Shown here one piece after another: positions 1 through 6,430 of a DNA stretch of 34,881 nucleotides; the first letter of the stretch is position 1; every line of letters starts with the position of its first letter. The notes beneath the pieces are model-generated. The model did no database searches and was not told where the DNA came from. It saw nothing but the letters and a program-made list of their open reading frames with translations. This DNA is from a virus. The stretch lies in the IMG/VR virus record IMGVR_UViG_3300020474_000050, positions 1 to 34,881 of that record, one strand, 5' to 3'. The position numbers and the translations under genes are program-made.

Positions 1-1373
1 AGGTTCGTGGTATATGAACCACCCTTCCAATTAAACGTTTGACCAGCACCTAAAGTATCTCTAGCGGCAGCAAATGCCTCACTAAAACTCATATCATCAA
101 AACTTTTTTCTGGAGTTGTAGCGTTTACACTTTCTATATTATTTTGATACTGTCCAGATGCTGCTTCCATCTGAGCTAGAGTTTCTTGAAACTTTTGCTG
201 ATTTTCTTTCTTCTCGTACCCTGGTTCATGGGCAGCTTGAGCCGCCCAAGAAGCACTAGTTTCAGGATCAACCGTACCACCAAACGTAAGATTATATGCA
301 GATATATCGCCTGTATTCTTCCAATCGTCACCAACTTTACGATTAATTGAAGTAATCATAAGATCTGCGTCTGGACCGGGTGCGGATCCTTGCCACCCCA
401 TCTCCTCAGACTTACCTTCATTCGCATCATACGTGTAACCTTGACCCGTATTTCTATCTACCATATAGACAAAACTACTTTTATTTGTAAAAATATTACC
501 CGAAACTCCATCAATACCTACATTAGCAAGACTATTTCCATGTTGAGAAGTGAGGTAAAAAGGCTTAGTTGGATCTGCTATTTCTGGTACTGGAGCATTT
601 GGATCAACATACCTATAGGTACCAGCGTCTGCACCAGATTTAATATTCATATCAGAAGATATTTTATCTTTCTTTCCGTACCCTGCTTTTTCTGCTATTT
701 TTTTCCATTGTTCAAATCCACCCCCAACATTCTGCCATCCTGAATAACTTTTAAACGTATCTAAATCAGAATAATCACCTCCACTACCTTTTATAGCACC
801 ACCTAATGGTATTCGTGCTGCAGCTTGTTCTGGAGTTAAACTATTAATTTGTGCGTCTGTTAGTGAGCCATTACCTATAACCCCTGGTCCGGGATCATTG
901 AAAGGTTGTGGTGTAGTAGCAGCTGCAGGGGTAGGTGTTGACGGGGTAGGCGTAGCTGGGGTAGGTGTTGCTGGGAGAGGTGTTGATGGAGTAGAAGTAG
1001 AAGGTATAACATTAACTACAGAATTTGGTAAGTTAGCTATAGGTATGTAATCTGGTACTGAATCATCATTCCTTGTTTCCTCATTTATAAACTTGTCAAA
1101 ATTAGTTACTTTTGGAGGGCCACCAGTATTCTTTTCATACGTATCAAGTTGATCTTGAGTAAAGTTGTATTGTATCACCATACCAGTAATATTAGTATCA
1201 GTTTTTGGACCTTGAACATACGTTATTTCTGGAGTTGGAAATAGCTCCTCAACTTTTGCCATTTCCGCTTTATACTCAGGGTTGCTACCATCAACCACCC
1301 CATTCACAGCATATTTATTCATAAGTTCCACAACGTAGTCGATTCTGTCGGGGTTTAGATACATAGGGCCCAT
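1..1373 (-). CDS. Partial virion-associated protein with Pro/Thr-rich linker (3' end beyond window)
   Basis: The frame stays open from an ATG at 1373 to the left edge (457 codons seen, no stop), so the C-terminus is missing. The start forms a TAATG overlap with the transglycosylase stop, implying translational coupling. An N-terminal region of about 110 residues is followed by a low-complexity Pro/Thr/Ala linker (repeats such as TPATPTPSTPTPA). A second globular part ends near the edge with SFSEAFAAARD and FNWKGGSYTTN. That AFAAAR...F.W.G..Y.T signature occurs, to my knowledge, near the C-terminus of many phage structural proteins, so only a few residues may be lost. I infer a virion or tail-associated role from this and from the neighbouring lysozyme-like gene; the function is not otherwise recognised. 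Confidence 0.8.
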   Translation of the reverse strand, partial: MGPMYLNPDRIDYVVELMNKYAVNGVVDGSNPEYKAEMAKVEELFPTPEITYVQGPKTDTNITGMVIQYNFTQDQLDTYEKNTGGPPKVTNFDKFINEETRNDDSVPDYIPIANLPNSVVNVIPSTSTPSTPLPATPTPATPTPSTPTPAAATTPQPFNDPGPGVIGNGSLTDAQINSLTPEQAAARIPLGGAIKGSGGDYSDLDTFKSYSGWQNVGGGFEQWKKIAEKAGYGKKDKISSDMNIKSGADAGTYRYVDPNAPVPEIADPTKPFYLTSQHGNSLANVGIDGVSGNIFTNKSSFVYMVDRNTGQGYTYDANEGKSEEMGWQGSAPGPDADLMITSINRKVGDDWKNTGDISAYNLTFGGTVDPETSASWAAQAAHEPGYEKKENQQKFQETLAQMEAASGQYQNNIESVNATTPEKSFDDMSFSEAFAAARDTLGAGQTFNWKGGSYTTN

Positions 1374-2083
1374 TATTTTTTTCCTTTTCTTAAACTTGCT
1401 ATACCCGATAAAGGAAGACCAGACATCTTCGCCGGATTAAGCATAGGTAAATTCTTCAACGAACTTAATGGTGACATACCACTCATTTGACCAAAACCTT
1501 TTCTGTTTTGAATAGTAGGTGGTCTTTGCATTTGTGGTGTCATGCGATTAAACAAATCTGCAATCGTTTTTTGCATGTTACCTATACTACCAGACATAGT
1601 AGTAGCAGGCGAACCAGTATTCATCTTTGGAGTAACAGGCATTTGGTCATTAGGGACCGAGGTTCCCGGATCAAAACCCGGTCTGCCAGATTGATTAGAA
1701 AGCAAATCATTAGCATAATTCTGTGCAGCATTGGATACTGTTCCTTTGTCCACGTTACCCATACCACCATTATATGCCATCAGCGCTTTACGATAGTCAC
1801 CTTGATAATACTCTAATAATGCTGCAAGGTACTCGGCTCCAAAACGTAAGTTATCTAGGGCATCACCTCTATCCTCAATAGGCTTAACACCTAAACCAGG
1901 CTGAAGACCCGTCTTATACATGATTTGTGTAAGTCCAATCTCGCCAGCTGCACCTTTGGCTTTAGGATCAAAATTACTTTCTTTCTGAACCAATCTTACA
2001 AACAGTTCTGGATCTACTCCATACTTCTTTGCAATCCTTTTGGCAGCACCACGTAATAAACTCTCTTGTGTTTGGAATGCCAT
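1373..2083 (-). CDS. Lytic transglycosylase (SLT domain), virion-associated or lysis
   Basis: A 236-residue protein whose first ~115 residues form a soluble-lytic-transglycosylase fold. The catalytic Glu is in QKESNFDP (about residue 35), followed by GEIGLTQIM (48-55) and AYNGG (103-107), in the usual family order. It would cleave the glycan strands of peptidoglycan between MurNAc and GlcNAc. The C-terminal half is Pro/Met/Gly/Ser-rich and without recognisable domains. No signal peptide is visible, which fits a virion-borne entry enzyme better than an exported endolysin, though holin-dependent release is possible. The start has a good AAGGAG ribosome site 6 nt upstream. It is followed by a coupled structural gene (TAATG), again favouring a virion role. 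Confidence 0.9.
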   Translation of the reverse strand: MAFQTQESLLRGAAKRIAKKYGVDPELFVRLVQKESNFDPKAKGAAGEIGLTQIMYKTGLQPGLGVKPIEDRGDALDNLRFGAEYLAALLEYYQGDYRKALMAYNGGMGNVDKGTVSNAAQNYANDLLSNQSGRPGFDPGTSVPNDQMPVTPKMNTGSPATTMSGSIGNMQKTIADLFNRMTPQMQRPPTIQNRKGFGQMSGMSPLSSLKNLPMLNPAKMSGLPLSGIASLRKGKK

Positions 2084-2223
2084 TTTTACTCCTTGTTAAT
2101 TTACCTTACACCATTTCCAAATGAAAATACACCCATGATTTTTTTTGAGGGTTAGGGAACCTACTAATGAAATTATTGGCGAATGAATTTACAAAACTGA
2201 TATTATATGTGCGTAGGTGTTGC

Positions 2224-2327
2224 ATCCCCCCAACATATAGGGGGGATCCCCTTTTGATGTTGCGTTCTGGTGAACGCAAGATCCTACAGTAACCCCCAAC
2301 CCATGTTCCCATGAAATGGGAACATGG
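2224..2327. other. Cluster of three strong hairpins in the 400-bp intergenic gap 2084-2483
   Basis: Within about 100 nt there are three perfect stems. The first is ATCCCCCC/GGGGGGAT (2224-2231 with 2240-2247, 8-nt loop). The second is TTGCGTTC/GAACGCAA (2260-2267 with 2272-2279, loop TGGT). The third is a 12-bp stem CCATGTTCCCAT/ATGGGAACATGG (2301-2312 with 2316-2327, loop GAA). None has a T-run expected of an intrinsic terminator. The cluster separates the minus-strand transglycosylase from the plus-strand early genes. It could be a small structured RNA, a transcription or packaging signal, or paired operators. No convincing ORF lies here; the rest of the gap holds the promoter described separately and AT-rich sequence. 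Confidence 0.55.
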
Positions 2328-2413
2328 AACAAACCATGAACATTCAACATGCCAAGTGTCAAATAACTGACAGTTAATTGTTGTAAAAATATAAATTAAT
2401 TGTTGTCTGGTGG

Positions 2414-2460
2414 TTGACGAATCATAATAGATGATTATATTAAACTTATTACTATTACAA
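2414..2460 (+). promoter_or_regulatory. Sigma70-like promoter and conserved leader for the first early unit
   Basis: TTGACG (2414-2419), 16-bp spacer, TATATT (2436-2441). The predicted transcript starts near 2448, and TATTACAA lies at 2453-2460, the same leader element seen at the other early units. Just upstream, TTAATTGTTGT is repeated directly at 2374-2384 and 2396-2406 (22 bp apart, about two helical turns), which may bind a regulator. The ribosome site is a separate AAAGGA 5-10 nt before the ATG at 2484. Confidence 0.65.
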
Positions 2461-2483
2461 ACATAACAAAGAAAGGATACATA

Positions 2484-2789
2484 ATGGGTGGAAAAGAATT
2501 ATGGATCAAAGAAGAAGAAAGAGTAGAAGAGGTCATGGTTGATCTTCTTTACGAATGTGTAAGTTTTTATGCACATGAAATAGCTTATGAAGAATTTGAA
2601 AAGTTAGTTGACCAATTCCTAAAAGATGGAACTGTCCCAACACTTGATATGAGATACCCATGTCCAGAAGATCGTATCAAAACTTTTGATATATCTTCAG
2701 ATCAGTTTGGTGAAGATTGGTACAGAGAAAGAGTAGAATTTCTTGTAGAAGAACATCAAGCAGAATATAAAGAATTGGTGTGGACATAA
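2484..2789 (+). CDS. Small acidic early protein, unknown function
   Basis: A 101-residue, strongly acidic and mostly helical protein, rich in Glu/Asp with aromatic residues. I recognise no domain, signal peptide or membrane segment. It is the first gene behind the 2414-2441 promoter and is followed by a TAATG-coupled gene. Acidic small proteins at the head of early phage regions often bind and inhibit host proteins or mimic DNA; that is only an inference from position and charge here. Confidence 0.8.
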   Translation: MGGKELWIKEEERVEEVMVDLLYECVSFYAHEIAYEEFEKLVDQFLKDGTVPTLDMRYPCPEDRIKTFDISSDQFGEDWYRERVEFLVEEHQAEYKELVWT

Positions 2790-3040
2790 TGAAAGCATCA
2801 GATATAAAAGCTAAGTTTGGCAACCTCTTTGTTAGAGGTTGCTACACTAAAAAAGATGGATCACTCAGAAAATTTTGGGGTCAACTAAGAACTGATAACA
2901 AAGATGAAACATACATCTTATACAATGACTATAGAAAGCATGGTATTAGACGTATCAACCTTGACCATGATAATATTATCATATCACACAAAAAGGTTGG
3001 CATCTTAATAAACCCAACAGAAAGGTTATTGAAGAGGTAA
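2789..3040 (+). CDS. SH3-barrel-like (WYL_2/DUF2693-type) small phage protein
   Basis: An 83-residue basic protein. The ATG at 2789 overlaps the previous stop as TAATG, so I prefer it to a GTG nine bases upstream. The pattern F-T-K-K-D-G-S-L-R-x-x-x-G-x-L followed by a Y-D-x-x-K-x-x-x-R-x-I segment resembles the small Sm/SH3-barrel proteins of phages annotated WYL_2 or DUF2693: 'TKKDGSLRKFWGQL' is the clearest part. These are thought to bind nucleic acid or regulate, but no activity is established that I know of. A hairpin follows at 3048-3071. Confidence 0.75.
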   Translation: MKASDIKAKFGNLFVRGCYTKKDGSLRKFWGQLRTDNKDETYILYNDYRKHGIRRINLDHDNIIISHKKVGILINPTERLLKR

Positions 3041-3047
3041 CCACCCA

Positions 3048-3071
3048 AGGCCACCCAGAAATGGGTGGCCT
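3048..3071 (+). terminator. Hairpin between early genes, weak terminator
   Basis: Nine-base-pair perfect stem AGGCCACCC/GGGTGGCCT (3048-3056 with 3063-3071) with loop AGAAAT, followed by AATTTATT. It is GC-rich and sits exactly between two genes, but the tail is only moderately T-rich. It may attenuate transcription or be a processing site rather than a full stop. Confidence 0.5.
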
Positions 3072-3089
3072 AATTTATTGGAGAATCAA

Positions 3090-3293
3090 ATGATAGATCA
3101 CTACAAGAAAATGATATCAAATAAATTACTTGGACAACTAACTGATAAACAAATTGAACAAGAAATTGCTAGATTTAAAGAAGAGTTATTTCAAAGAAAG
3201 AAAGACTTGATTGTATATGAAACTGCTTTTGTTGGCGAAGAGGTTGTACCAAAATCAAATAAATACAAACCAGAAATATGGGTGAAAAAATGA
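3090..3293 (+). CDS. Small early protein, unknown function
   Basis: A 67-residue, Lys/Glu-rich, probably helical protein, not recognised. I choose the ATG at 3090 because GGAG lies 7 nt upstream with the GGAGAATCAA leader used by other early genes here; a TTG at 3078 is less likely. Its stop overlaps the next start as ATGA. The sequence has a central amphipathic helix (residues ~10-50) and a basic C-terminus ending WVKK. Confidence 0.7.
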   Translation: MIDHYKKMISNKLLGQLTDKQIEQEIARFKEELFQRKKDLIVYETAFVGEEVVPKSNKYKPEIWVKK

Positions 3294-3460
3294 TTGGAAT
3301 ATTAGGACTATTATATTCATTGAGTGGCTTAATGCTATTCTTTATTGGAATGCTTACTTACATGGAAACAGACTTTGACTATCATGTGAGTATCATAATC
3401 GCAAGTGTTGGAATAGTGGCACTTGTAAAAGGAATCTTCATTATGAACAAAGACAACTAG
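3290..3460 (+). CDS. Two-TM small membrane protein
   Basis: A 56-residue protein translated from an ATGA overlap with the previous gene. It has two hydrophobic segments: residues ~2-22 (IGILGLLYSLSGLMLFFIGM) and ~33-50 (VSIIIASVGIVALVKGIFIM), joined by a short acidic loop, so it should span the membrane twice. Function is not recognised. Candidates are a holin-like or superinfection-exclusion protein, but the early position argues against a holin and there is no lysis gene beside it. Confidence 0.7.
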   Translation: MIGILGLLYSLSGLMLFFIGMLTYMETDFDYHVSIIIASVGIVALVKGIFIMNKDN

Positions 3461-3474
3461 ACAAGGAGGTTATT

Positions 3475-3750
3475 ATGAAGAATCAATTTGGAAAGACTAG
3501 ACCACATGACTCACCTTATGCAATCTACCAAGGTGATGGTGGTTTCGAGTGGAGAATATTAAAGACTTATCGTTCTGCTCAGAACGAAAAGAAAGACAAG
3601 TATGCTAGATGGTTTGTGTCTGCTACTAGCTATCACATGCCAGAAGGTGAGTATGAAATGGGAGATACATATATCCATGACATACTTATCAATGGGAGAG
3701 GTAAGCTAATAGATGCGACTCCAGAATGGAGAGATGCTTACTCTCACTAA
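3475..3750 (+). CDS. Small early protein, unknown function
   Basis: A 91-residue protein with an excellent ribosome site AAGGAGGT 4 nt before the start. The central sequence reads as a compact alpha/beta domain: FEWRILKTYRS near residues 24-34, then KYARWFVSATS, then GDTYIHDIL. It resembles the small phage proteins that track a quantity or modification state, but I cannot assign a family. It is followed directly by a hairpin that also carries the next promoter. Confidence 0.75.
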   Translation: MKNQFGKTRPHDSPYAIYQGDGGFEWRILKTYRSAQNEKKDKYARWFVSATSYHMPEGEYEMGDTYIHDILINGRGKLIDATPEWRDAYSH

Positions 3751-3754
3751 TCAC

Positions 3755-3803
3755 TTGCAAGGAGATTGTGGCTATGCTACAATCTCCTTATTAACTATTA
3801 CAA
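3755..3803 (+). promoter_or_regulatory. Terminator-like hairpin merged with a promoter and conserved leader
   Basis: A 14-bp stem (one G-T pair) runs from 3759-3772 to 3776-3789 with loop TAT. The same bases contain TTGCAA (3755-3760), a 17-bp spacer and TACAAT (3778-3783), a good sigma70 promoter whose -10 lies in the right arm. Transcription would begin near 3790 and put TATTACAA (3796-3803) into the leader of the next gene. Stopping the upstream transcript and starting a new one from the same 35 bp repeats the arrangement at 4935-4982. Confidence 0.6.
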
Positions 3804-3813
3804 GGAGAATCAA

Positions 3814-4224
3814 ATGAAATATGTAACTTTTCAACACAGAGATTTACGCAAACTTATCAAGCATTCCAAAGAGAATGTAAGACACTATCCATATACAAAT
3901 AAGATTGCACATGAGATTGGTCTTACCTTAGTAAAGGACGAAGGTGTTTATCTCATGTCATCTGCAAAGAAAACTCTTTTAGATCCTAAGAAAGAGAAAA
4001 CAGAAACCATAACACCCAACCTCGTAGTGTATGGTAGAGGATATAAACCCACAGAATCAAACAAGGATACTCTATGGGATAAGACTTATGAGTTTAGTAG
4101 AGATGACTTTGCTGAATTTATTCCTCTGACACCACAACAACTCTCTAACTTAAAGAGTATGCACATCCCAAAAATAACTATTGGATTGGATCAAGAAACA
4201 GATGAGATGGTTATATCTGTATAA
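3814..4224 (+). CDS. Early protein, unknown function
   Basis: A 136-residue protein. The ATG at 3814 has AAGGAG 6 nt upstream within the shared early leader; an upstream in-frame start at 3766 lies inside the hairpin and is rejected. No family is recognised. There is a basic N-terminus (HRDLRKLIKHSKENVRH), a central charged region and a C-terminal part with alternating hydrophobics (IPKITIGLDQ, EMVISV) suggesting beta strands. It is followed by the GC-rich gap at 4225-4445. Confidence 0.75.
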   Translation: MKYVTFQHRDLRKLIKHSKENVRHYPYTNKIAHEIGLTLVKDEGVYLMSSAKKTLLDPKKEKTETITPNLVVYGRGYKPTESNKDTLWDKTYEFSRDDFAEFIPLTPQQLSNLKSMHIPKITIGLDQETDEMVISV

Positions 4225-4445
4225 GAGTTGGCTTGGGGGGAGCCTGTCCCTCCATCCTTGTCGCTGCTGGTGGCTGATAGTTATTGAACATCTCAATCTG
4301 CCACCAGTAGTTGTTCCAAAAAATTTGGTAAGGTCGCAATGAAGCTGCAAGGTCGCAACCAGGCAGCCGGGCCGCAATGATGGAGCCGGTGCTGGTGTTA
4401 CTCCTGGTCTTGCCGCTGCTGCTGCAACTGACAACAAATTAATTG
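4225..4445. other. GC-rich intergenic region, candidate origin or structured RNA
   Basis: About 220 bases between two early genes are clearly richer in G and C than their surroundings and code for no convincing protein on either strand. They contain an imperfect stem GCTGGTGGC/GCCACCAGT (4265-4273 with about 4300-4308), a GGCT...AGCC hairpin at the left end, the three 19-bp iterons described separately, and a CAACAAATTAATTGTTG near-palindrome at the right edge that abuts the next promoter. The different composition suggests a functional non-coding element. Confidence 0.5.
4330..4386 (+). repeat. Three tandem 19-bp iterons, consensus AAGGTCGCAA
   Basis: Units begin at 4330, 4349 and 4368. The first two share AAGGTCGCAA exactly; the third reads CGGGCCGCAA. 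All three also share GC at the end of the 19-bp unit. The period is exact over three copies. Head-to-tail iterons of this kind bind replication initiators or repressors. A second cluster of CGCAA units lies at 5600-5657, on the other side of the early genes. Confidence 0.6.
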
Positions 4446-4499
4446 TTGACAAGGTACAATAAATTTGAAACAATAAGATATTAATTTTAATTATAACAA
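4446..4499 (+). promoter_or_regulatory. Promoter with conserved early leader
   Basis: TTGACA (4446-4451), 17-bp spacer, AACAAT (4469-4474). The leader element appears as TATAACAA (4492-4499) and includes the AAGGAG ribosome site for the gene at 4511. The -35 overlaps a third copy of TTAATTGTTG (4439-4448), which is also repeated upstream of the 2414 promoter. Confidence 0.5.
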
Positions 4500-4510
4500 G
4501 GAGAATCAAC

Positions 4511-4921
4511 ATGGGTTTAGACATGTATTTATGTGGGGAAAAATACCACAGACAATATAATAAAGGGGAAGAATTAGAAAGACCAACAACAGATGGCATT
4601 CCCCAAAAGTCTGTTCAACTAGATTTGGGATATTGGAGGAAGCACCCAAATCTACATGGCTATATCGTTAATACATACGCAGATGGTGTAGACGAATGTC
4701 AAGAAATCCATCTCAATGCAGATGCTTTGGAAGATATTGCATGTGCTATTGAGTTGGATAGACTACCACATACTGATGGCTTCTTCTTTGGCACATCTGA
4801 ATGGCATGAAGAAGACAAGAAAGAAAATGCTGAGATCTTTAGAAGAGCAAAGGCTTGGCTTGAATCCTATCCACAAGAGGACAGAATTTGGAATCATGTT
4901 TACTATAGAGCATCTTGGTAA
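4511..4921 (+). CDS. Conserved phage protein of the MGLDMYL type
   Basis: A 136-residue protein beginning MGLDMYL, with YWRKHPNLHGYIVNTYADGVDECQEIHL in its middle (quoted in parts: YWRKHPNLHGYIV, DGVDECQEI). This start and the YWRK-N-x-x-H-x-x-x-V block define a widespread family of small phage and bacterial proteins. It is sometimes carelessly labelled phosphoglycerate kinase in databases; no enzymatic role is supported. It is a single-gene unit: its own promoter upstream, and a strong terminator 14 nt downstream. Confidence 0.85.
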   Translation: MGLDMYLCGEKYHRQYNKGEELERPTTDGIPQKSVQLDLGYWRKHPNLHGYIVNTYADGVDECQEIHLNADALEDIACAIELDRLPHTDGFFFGTSEWHEEDKKENAEIFRRAKAWLESYPQEDRIWNHVYYRASW

Positions 4922-4934
4922 GTAAAAATAAGAG

Positions 4935-4962
4935 AGGCAAGTGCCATTGGCACTTGCCTTTT
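4935..4962 (+). terminator. Intrinsic terminator
   Basis: A perfect 11-bp stem AGGCAAGTGCC/GGCACTTGCCT (4935-4945 with 4949-4959), loop ATT, then TTTT. It closes the 4511-4921 unit. The right arm doubles as the -35 box of the next promoter. Confidence 0.8.
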
Positions 4963-5001
4963 GCTTGTTGCTAGAGTACAATTTAACTTTAATTATTACA
5001 A
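4954..5001 (+). promoter_or_regulatory. Promoter overlapping the terminator, with conserved early leader
   Basis: TTGCCT (4954-4959, in the terminator arm), 17-bp spacer, TACAAT (4977-4982) preceded by CTAGAG. Transcription should begin near 4989, with TATTACAA at 4994-5001 followed by the AAGGA ribosome site of the next gene. CTAGAG next to the -10 recurs at 10622-10627, and TTTAGAG at the minus-strand promoter at 31038. Confidence 0.65.
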
Positions 5002-5010
5002 GGAATCAAA

Positions 5011-5283
5011 ATGAAAAATATTACAGAACATCAAGGCGTTCTACATGTCGTTCAACGTTTGAACAATTCAGTATATGGCAACCCAAGGTACCTGGTTTAC
5101 GTACTAGATTATAATAGTAGTGACAAACGAGTTCTTGCTACTGGATGGTCTGCCAAGACAGTTCCAAACTCAAGCGAGGGTTACAGTATCACCAACCATG
5201 ATGGGAAGGTGGTCAACTGTAAGATAGGGACGCTACGAAACGCCGCCCATATCTTTGATGTGGAAGAGGTGTCAAATGCCTAA
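5011..5283 (+). CDS. Small early protein, unknown function
   Basis: A 90-residue protein with alternating hydrophobic strands (VLHVVQRL, PRYLVYVLDY, KRVLATGWSAK) consistent with a small beta-rich fold, not assigned to a family. It starts 10 nt after an AAGGA ribosome site in the shared leader and overlaps the next gene by 8 nt. Confidence 0.75.
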   Translation: MKNITEHQGVLHVVQRLNNSVYGNPRYLVYVLDYNSSDKRVLATGWSAKTVPNSSEGYSITNHDGKVVNCKIGTLRNAAHIFDVEEVSNA

Positions 5284-5512
5284 CTGGAAACAAGAATTTT
5301 ACGATTACGTTTATTCGTTCTATGGAAAACATCCTGAAGGTATATACCTTCAGGAGTTAAACCTAACCAGGAGGAAGATCAAAAAATATTGTGACATCTA
5401 TATAGATGTACACCAGCTGCTATACCCCCGGGAAAGTTTACTCTATATGGTGGGATGTGACTCTATAGATAGGGAACGTGTCCGGGATATAATAGTCAAC
5501 CATGAAACCTAA
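5276..5512 (+). CDS. Small early protein, unknown function
   Basis: A 78-residue protein. I choose the ATG at 5276, which has GAGG 6 nt upstream in the end of the previous gene, over an in-frame start at 5255. It has a basic central stretch (LTRRKIKKY) and many Tyr residues; no domain recognised. Its stop codon (5510-5512) overlaps the stop of the convergent nuclease gene (5509-5511 on the other strand), in the tetranucleotide CTAA. Confidence 0.75.
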   Translation: MPNWKQEFYDYVYSFYGKHPEGIYLQELNLTRRKIKKYCDIYIDVHQLLYPRESLLYMVGCDSIDRERVRDIIVNHET

Positions 5513-5973
5513 ACAGTTTCCTTGTCGGTCCGGCCCTTCGGGGCCGGTACTGTTTCAAGTTTCTTTTTATAATGATCCAGTACAAGAGGTTGCAAAGACG
5601 CAAACAAGGACGCAAAGTCGCAAGCTCGCAACGTGTAAAAAGGTGCGAGGTCGCAAAGACCTTGCTCCTTTAATCTTGCACCTTGATCCCCTCGAAATAA
5701 AAATAGATCCCCCCAAAAGAGATGCTTTACCAAGAAGAAATTTAACCCACCACTTACAGAATACTTATAATTCCAAGCCACTTGATGAGGAGAGATGTTT
5801 ACTGCGTTGCTTTTGGTTGTCTTTAACTCACACCAGAAAGGCAACCCATACCAAAGAAAGTGTACGTCTGGTATGCCACCACCATTTCTATTCTCTATCC
5901 TCGTTGCTATCATGTTCGAGGGCAAGTTTCTCTTCATCTGTTTCCAAAGATTGCTCTCCATTCCCTTGCTCAT
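5509..5973 (-). CDS. VRR-NUC family PD-(D/E)xK nuclease
   Basis: A 154-residue protein with the nuclease core in its first ~75 residues: an N-terminal helix with Glu (RIENRNGG), GIPDVHFL with Asp36, then FWCELKTTK with Glu49 and Lys51, and SPHQVAW with Gln64. This is the VRR-NUC version of the PD-(D/E)xK site (D...ExK...Q), known from phage nucleases and FAN1-type enzymes that process branched DNA. The last ~50 residues are encoded by the CGCAA repeat cluster and the terminator hairpin and look unstructured. It overlaps the small terminase gene by 86 bp, and a role in resolving or trimming DNA for packaging is possible. Confidence 0.85.
   Translation of the reverse strand: MSKGMESNLWKQMKRNLPSNMIATRIENRNGGGIPDVHFLWYGLPFWCELKTTKSNAVNISPHQVAWNYKYSVSGGLNFFLVKHLFWGDLFLFRGDQGARLKEQGLCDLAPFYTLRACDFASLFASLQPLVLDHYKKKLETVPAPKGRTDKETV
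5511..5570. terminator. Terminator between convergent genes, UUCG-capped hairpin
   Basis: Inner stem CCGGCCC/GGGCCGG (5530-5536 with 5541-5547) closed by the stable TTCG tetraloop. An outer stem AAACAGT/ACTGTTT (5511-5517 with 5549-5555) surrounds it, and TTTCTTTTTAT follows at 5560-5570. It terminates the rightward early transcript. The hairpin is also inside the last codons of the leftward nuclease gene, whose C-terminal residues are therefore constrained by it. Confidence 0.8.
5600..5657. repeat. Cluster of CGCAA units, mostly 8 bp apart
   Basis: GCAA cores begin at 5592, 5600, 5612, 5620, 5628 and 5653. From 5610 to 5632 they form a tandem octamer (GACGCAAA, GTCGCAAG, CTCGCAAC). They share GTCGCAA with the iterons at 4330-4377. 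They are inside the 3' end of the nuclease gene, where they encode the repeated DFASLFASL stretch. Confidence 0.55.
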
Positions 5974-6430
5974 TTGTTATGTCCTTATATGTTCCATCAA
6001 CTAGAAATGCTTGTGGATATTTACGTTGTAAATCTGCAAGTCTTGATACGATTTCATCTCTTGATAGCTGGTCTATGTTATGAGTTGTTTCTCTTCTATC
6101 TATAGTAAGACCACCAAGAGCAGAACGAATTTTTTCTGCGTTGATCGCAGCCGAAAACTGTCCTTCTTCTTCAGCACCAAGAGAAAGTTTATGCAACCTT
6201 TCAAGTTGACCAATGAGAGTGACACCATATCTTCTCTCCCTTTCTTCTCGAAGCTCAGTTATGTATGCCAGTACATGTGGATAATCTCTGCCATTCAAAA
6301 GTCTGGACGCATGTTCCTTGGCTCTATCAATATTGTAACCAGAAAGTCTTGCGCATTCTGCGTTGCTATAAATTCCCTCGACAATTTTTTCAGCAAATGT
6401 CTTCTGTCTATTCGTAAGTTTATTTTCCAT
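5888..6430 (-). CDS. terS: Terminase small subunit
   Basis: A 180-residue protein. The N-terminal helix-turn-helix (LTNRQKTFAEKIVEG ... NAECARLSGY, residues ~5-32) and the following helices (LLNGRDYPHVLAYI, AAINAEKIRSALGGL) match the Terminase_2-like small subunits that recognise the packaging site and load the large subunit. The C-terminal ~50 residues are acidic and overlap the nuclease gene. No Shine-Dalgarno site precedes the ATG, and the best promoter would start transcription only a few bases before it. The large subunit, normally the next gene, is not in the window. Confidence 0.85.
   Translation of the reverse strand: MENKLTNRQKTFAEKIVEGIYSNAECARLSGYNIDRAKEHASRLLNGRDYPHVLAYITELREERERRYGVTLIGQLERLHKLSLGAEEEGQFSAAINAEKIRSALGGLTIDRRETTHNIDQLSRDEIVSRLADLQRKYPQAFLVDGTYKDITNEQGNGEQSLETDEEKLALEHDSNEDRE

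Noticed and set aside
390-743. Plus-strand open frame of 117 codons
   Set aside because: It lies opposite the partial virion gene, which has a continuous frame with a recognisable C-terminal signature. Composition (Ile/Arg/Ser-rich) is that of an antisense shadow.
2106-2312. Minus-strand open frame of 68 codons in the intergenic gap
   Set aside because: It begins inside the 12-bp hairpin, has no ribosome site, and its composition has no protein-like pattern.
4378-4442. Short hydrophobic frame (MMEPVLVLLLVLPLLLQLTTN-like, 21 codons) in the GC-rich gap
   Set aside because: No ribosome site precedes it, and the Leu/Val run comes from CTGCTGCTG-type repeats; too weak to call a gene.
4225-4445. 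tRNA or known riboswitch in the GC-rich gap
   Set aside because: No cloverleaf, TTCGAATC-type T-arm or CCA end can be drawn, and no riboswitch core that I know matches.
4150-4599. Minus-strand open frame of 149 codons across the GC-rich gap
   Set aside because: It runs antisense through the ends of two well-supported genes. The Pro/Ala and Leu-rich parts simply reflect the iterons and GC-rich sequence.
5502-6083. Plus-strand open frame of 193 codons
   Set aside because: It is antisense to the nuclease and small terminase genes, which both show family motifs, and it starts in the terminator hairpin.
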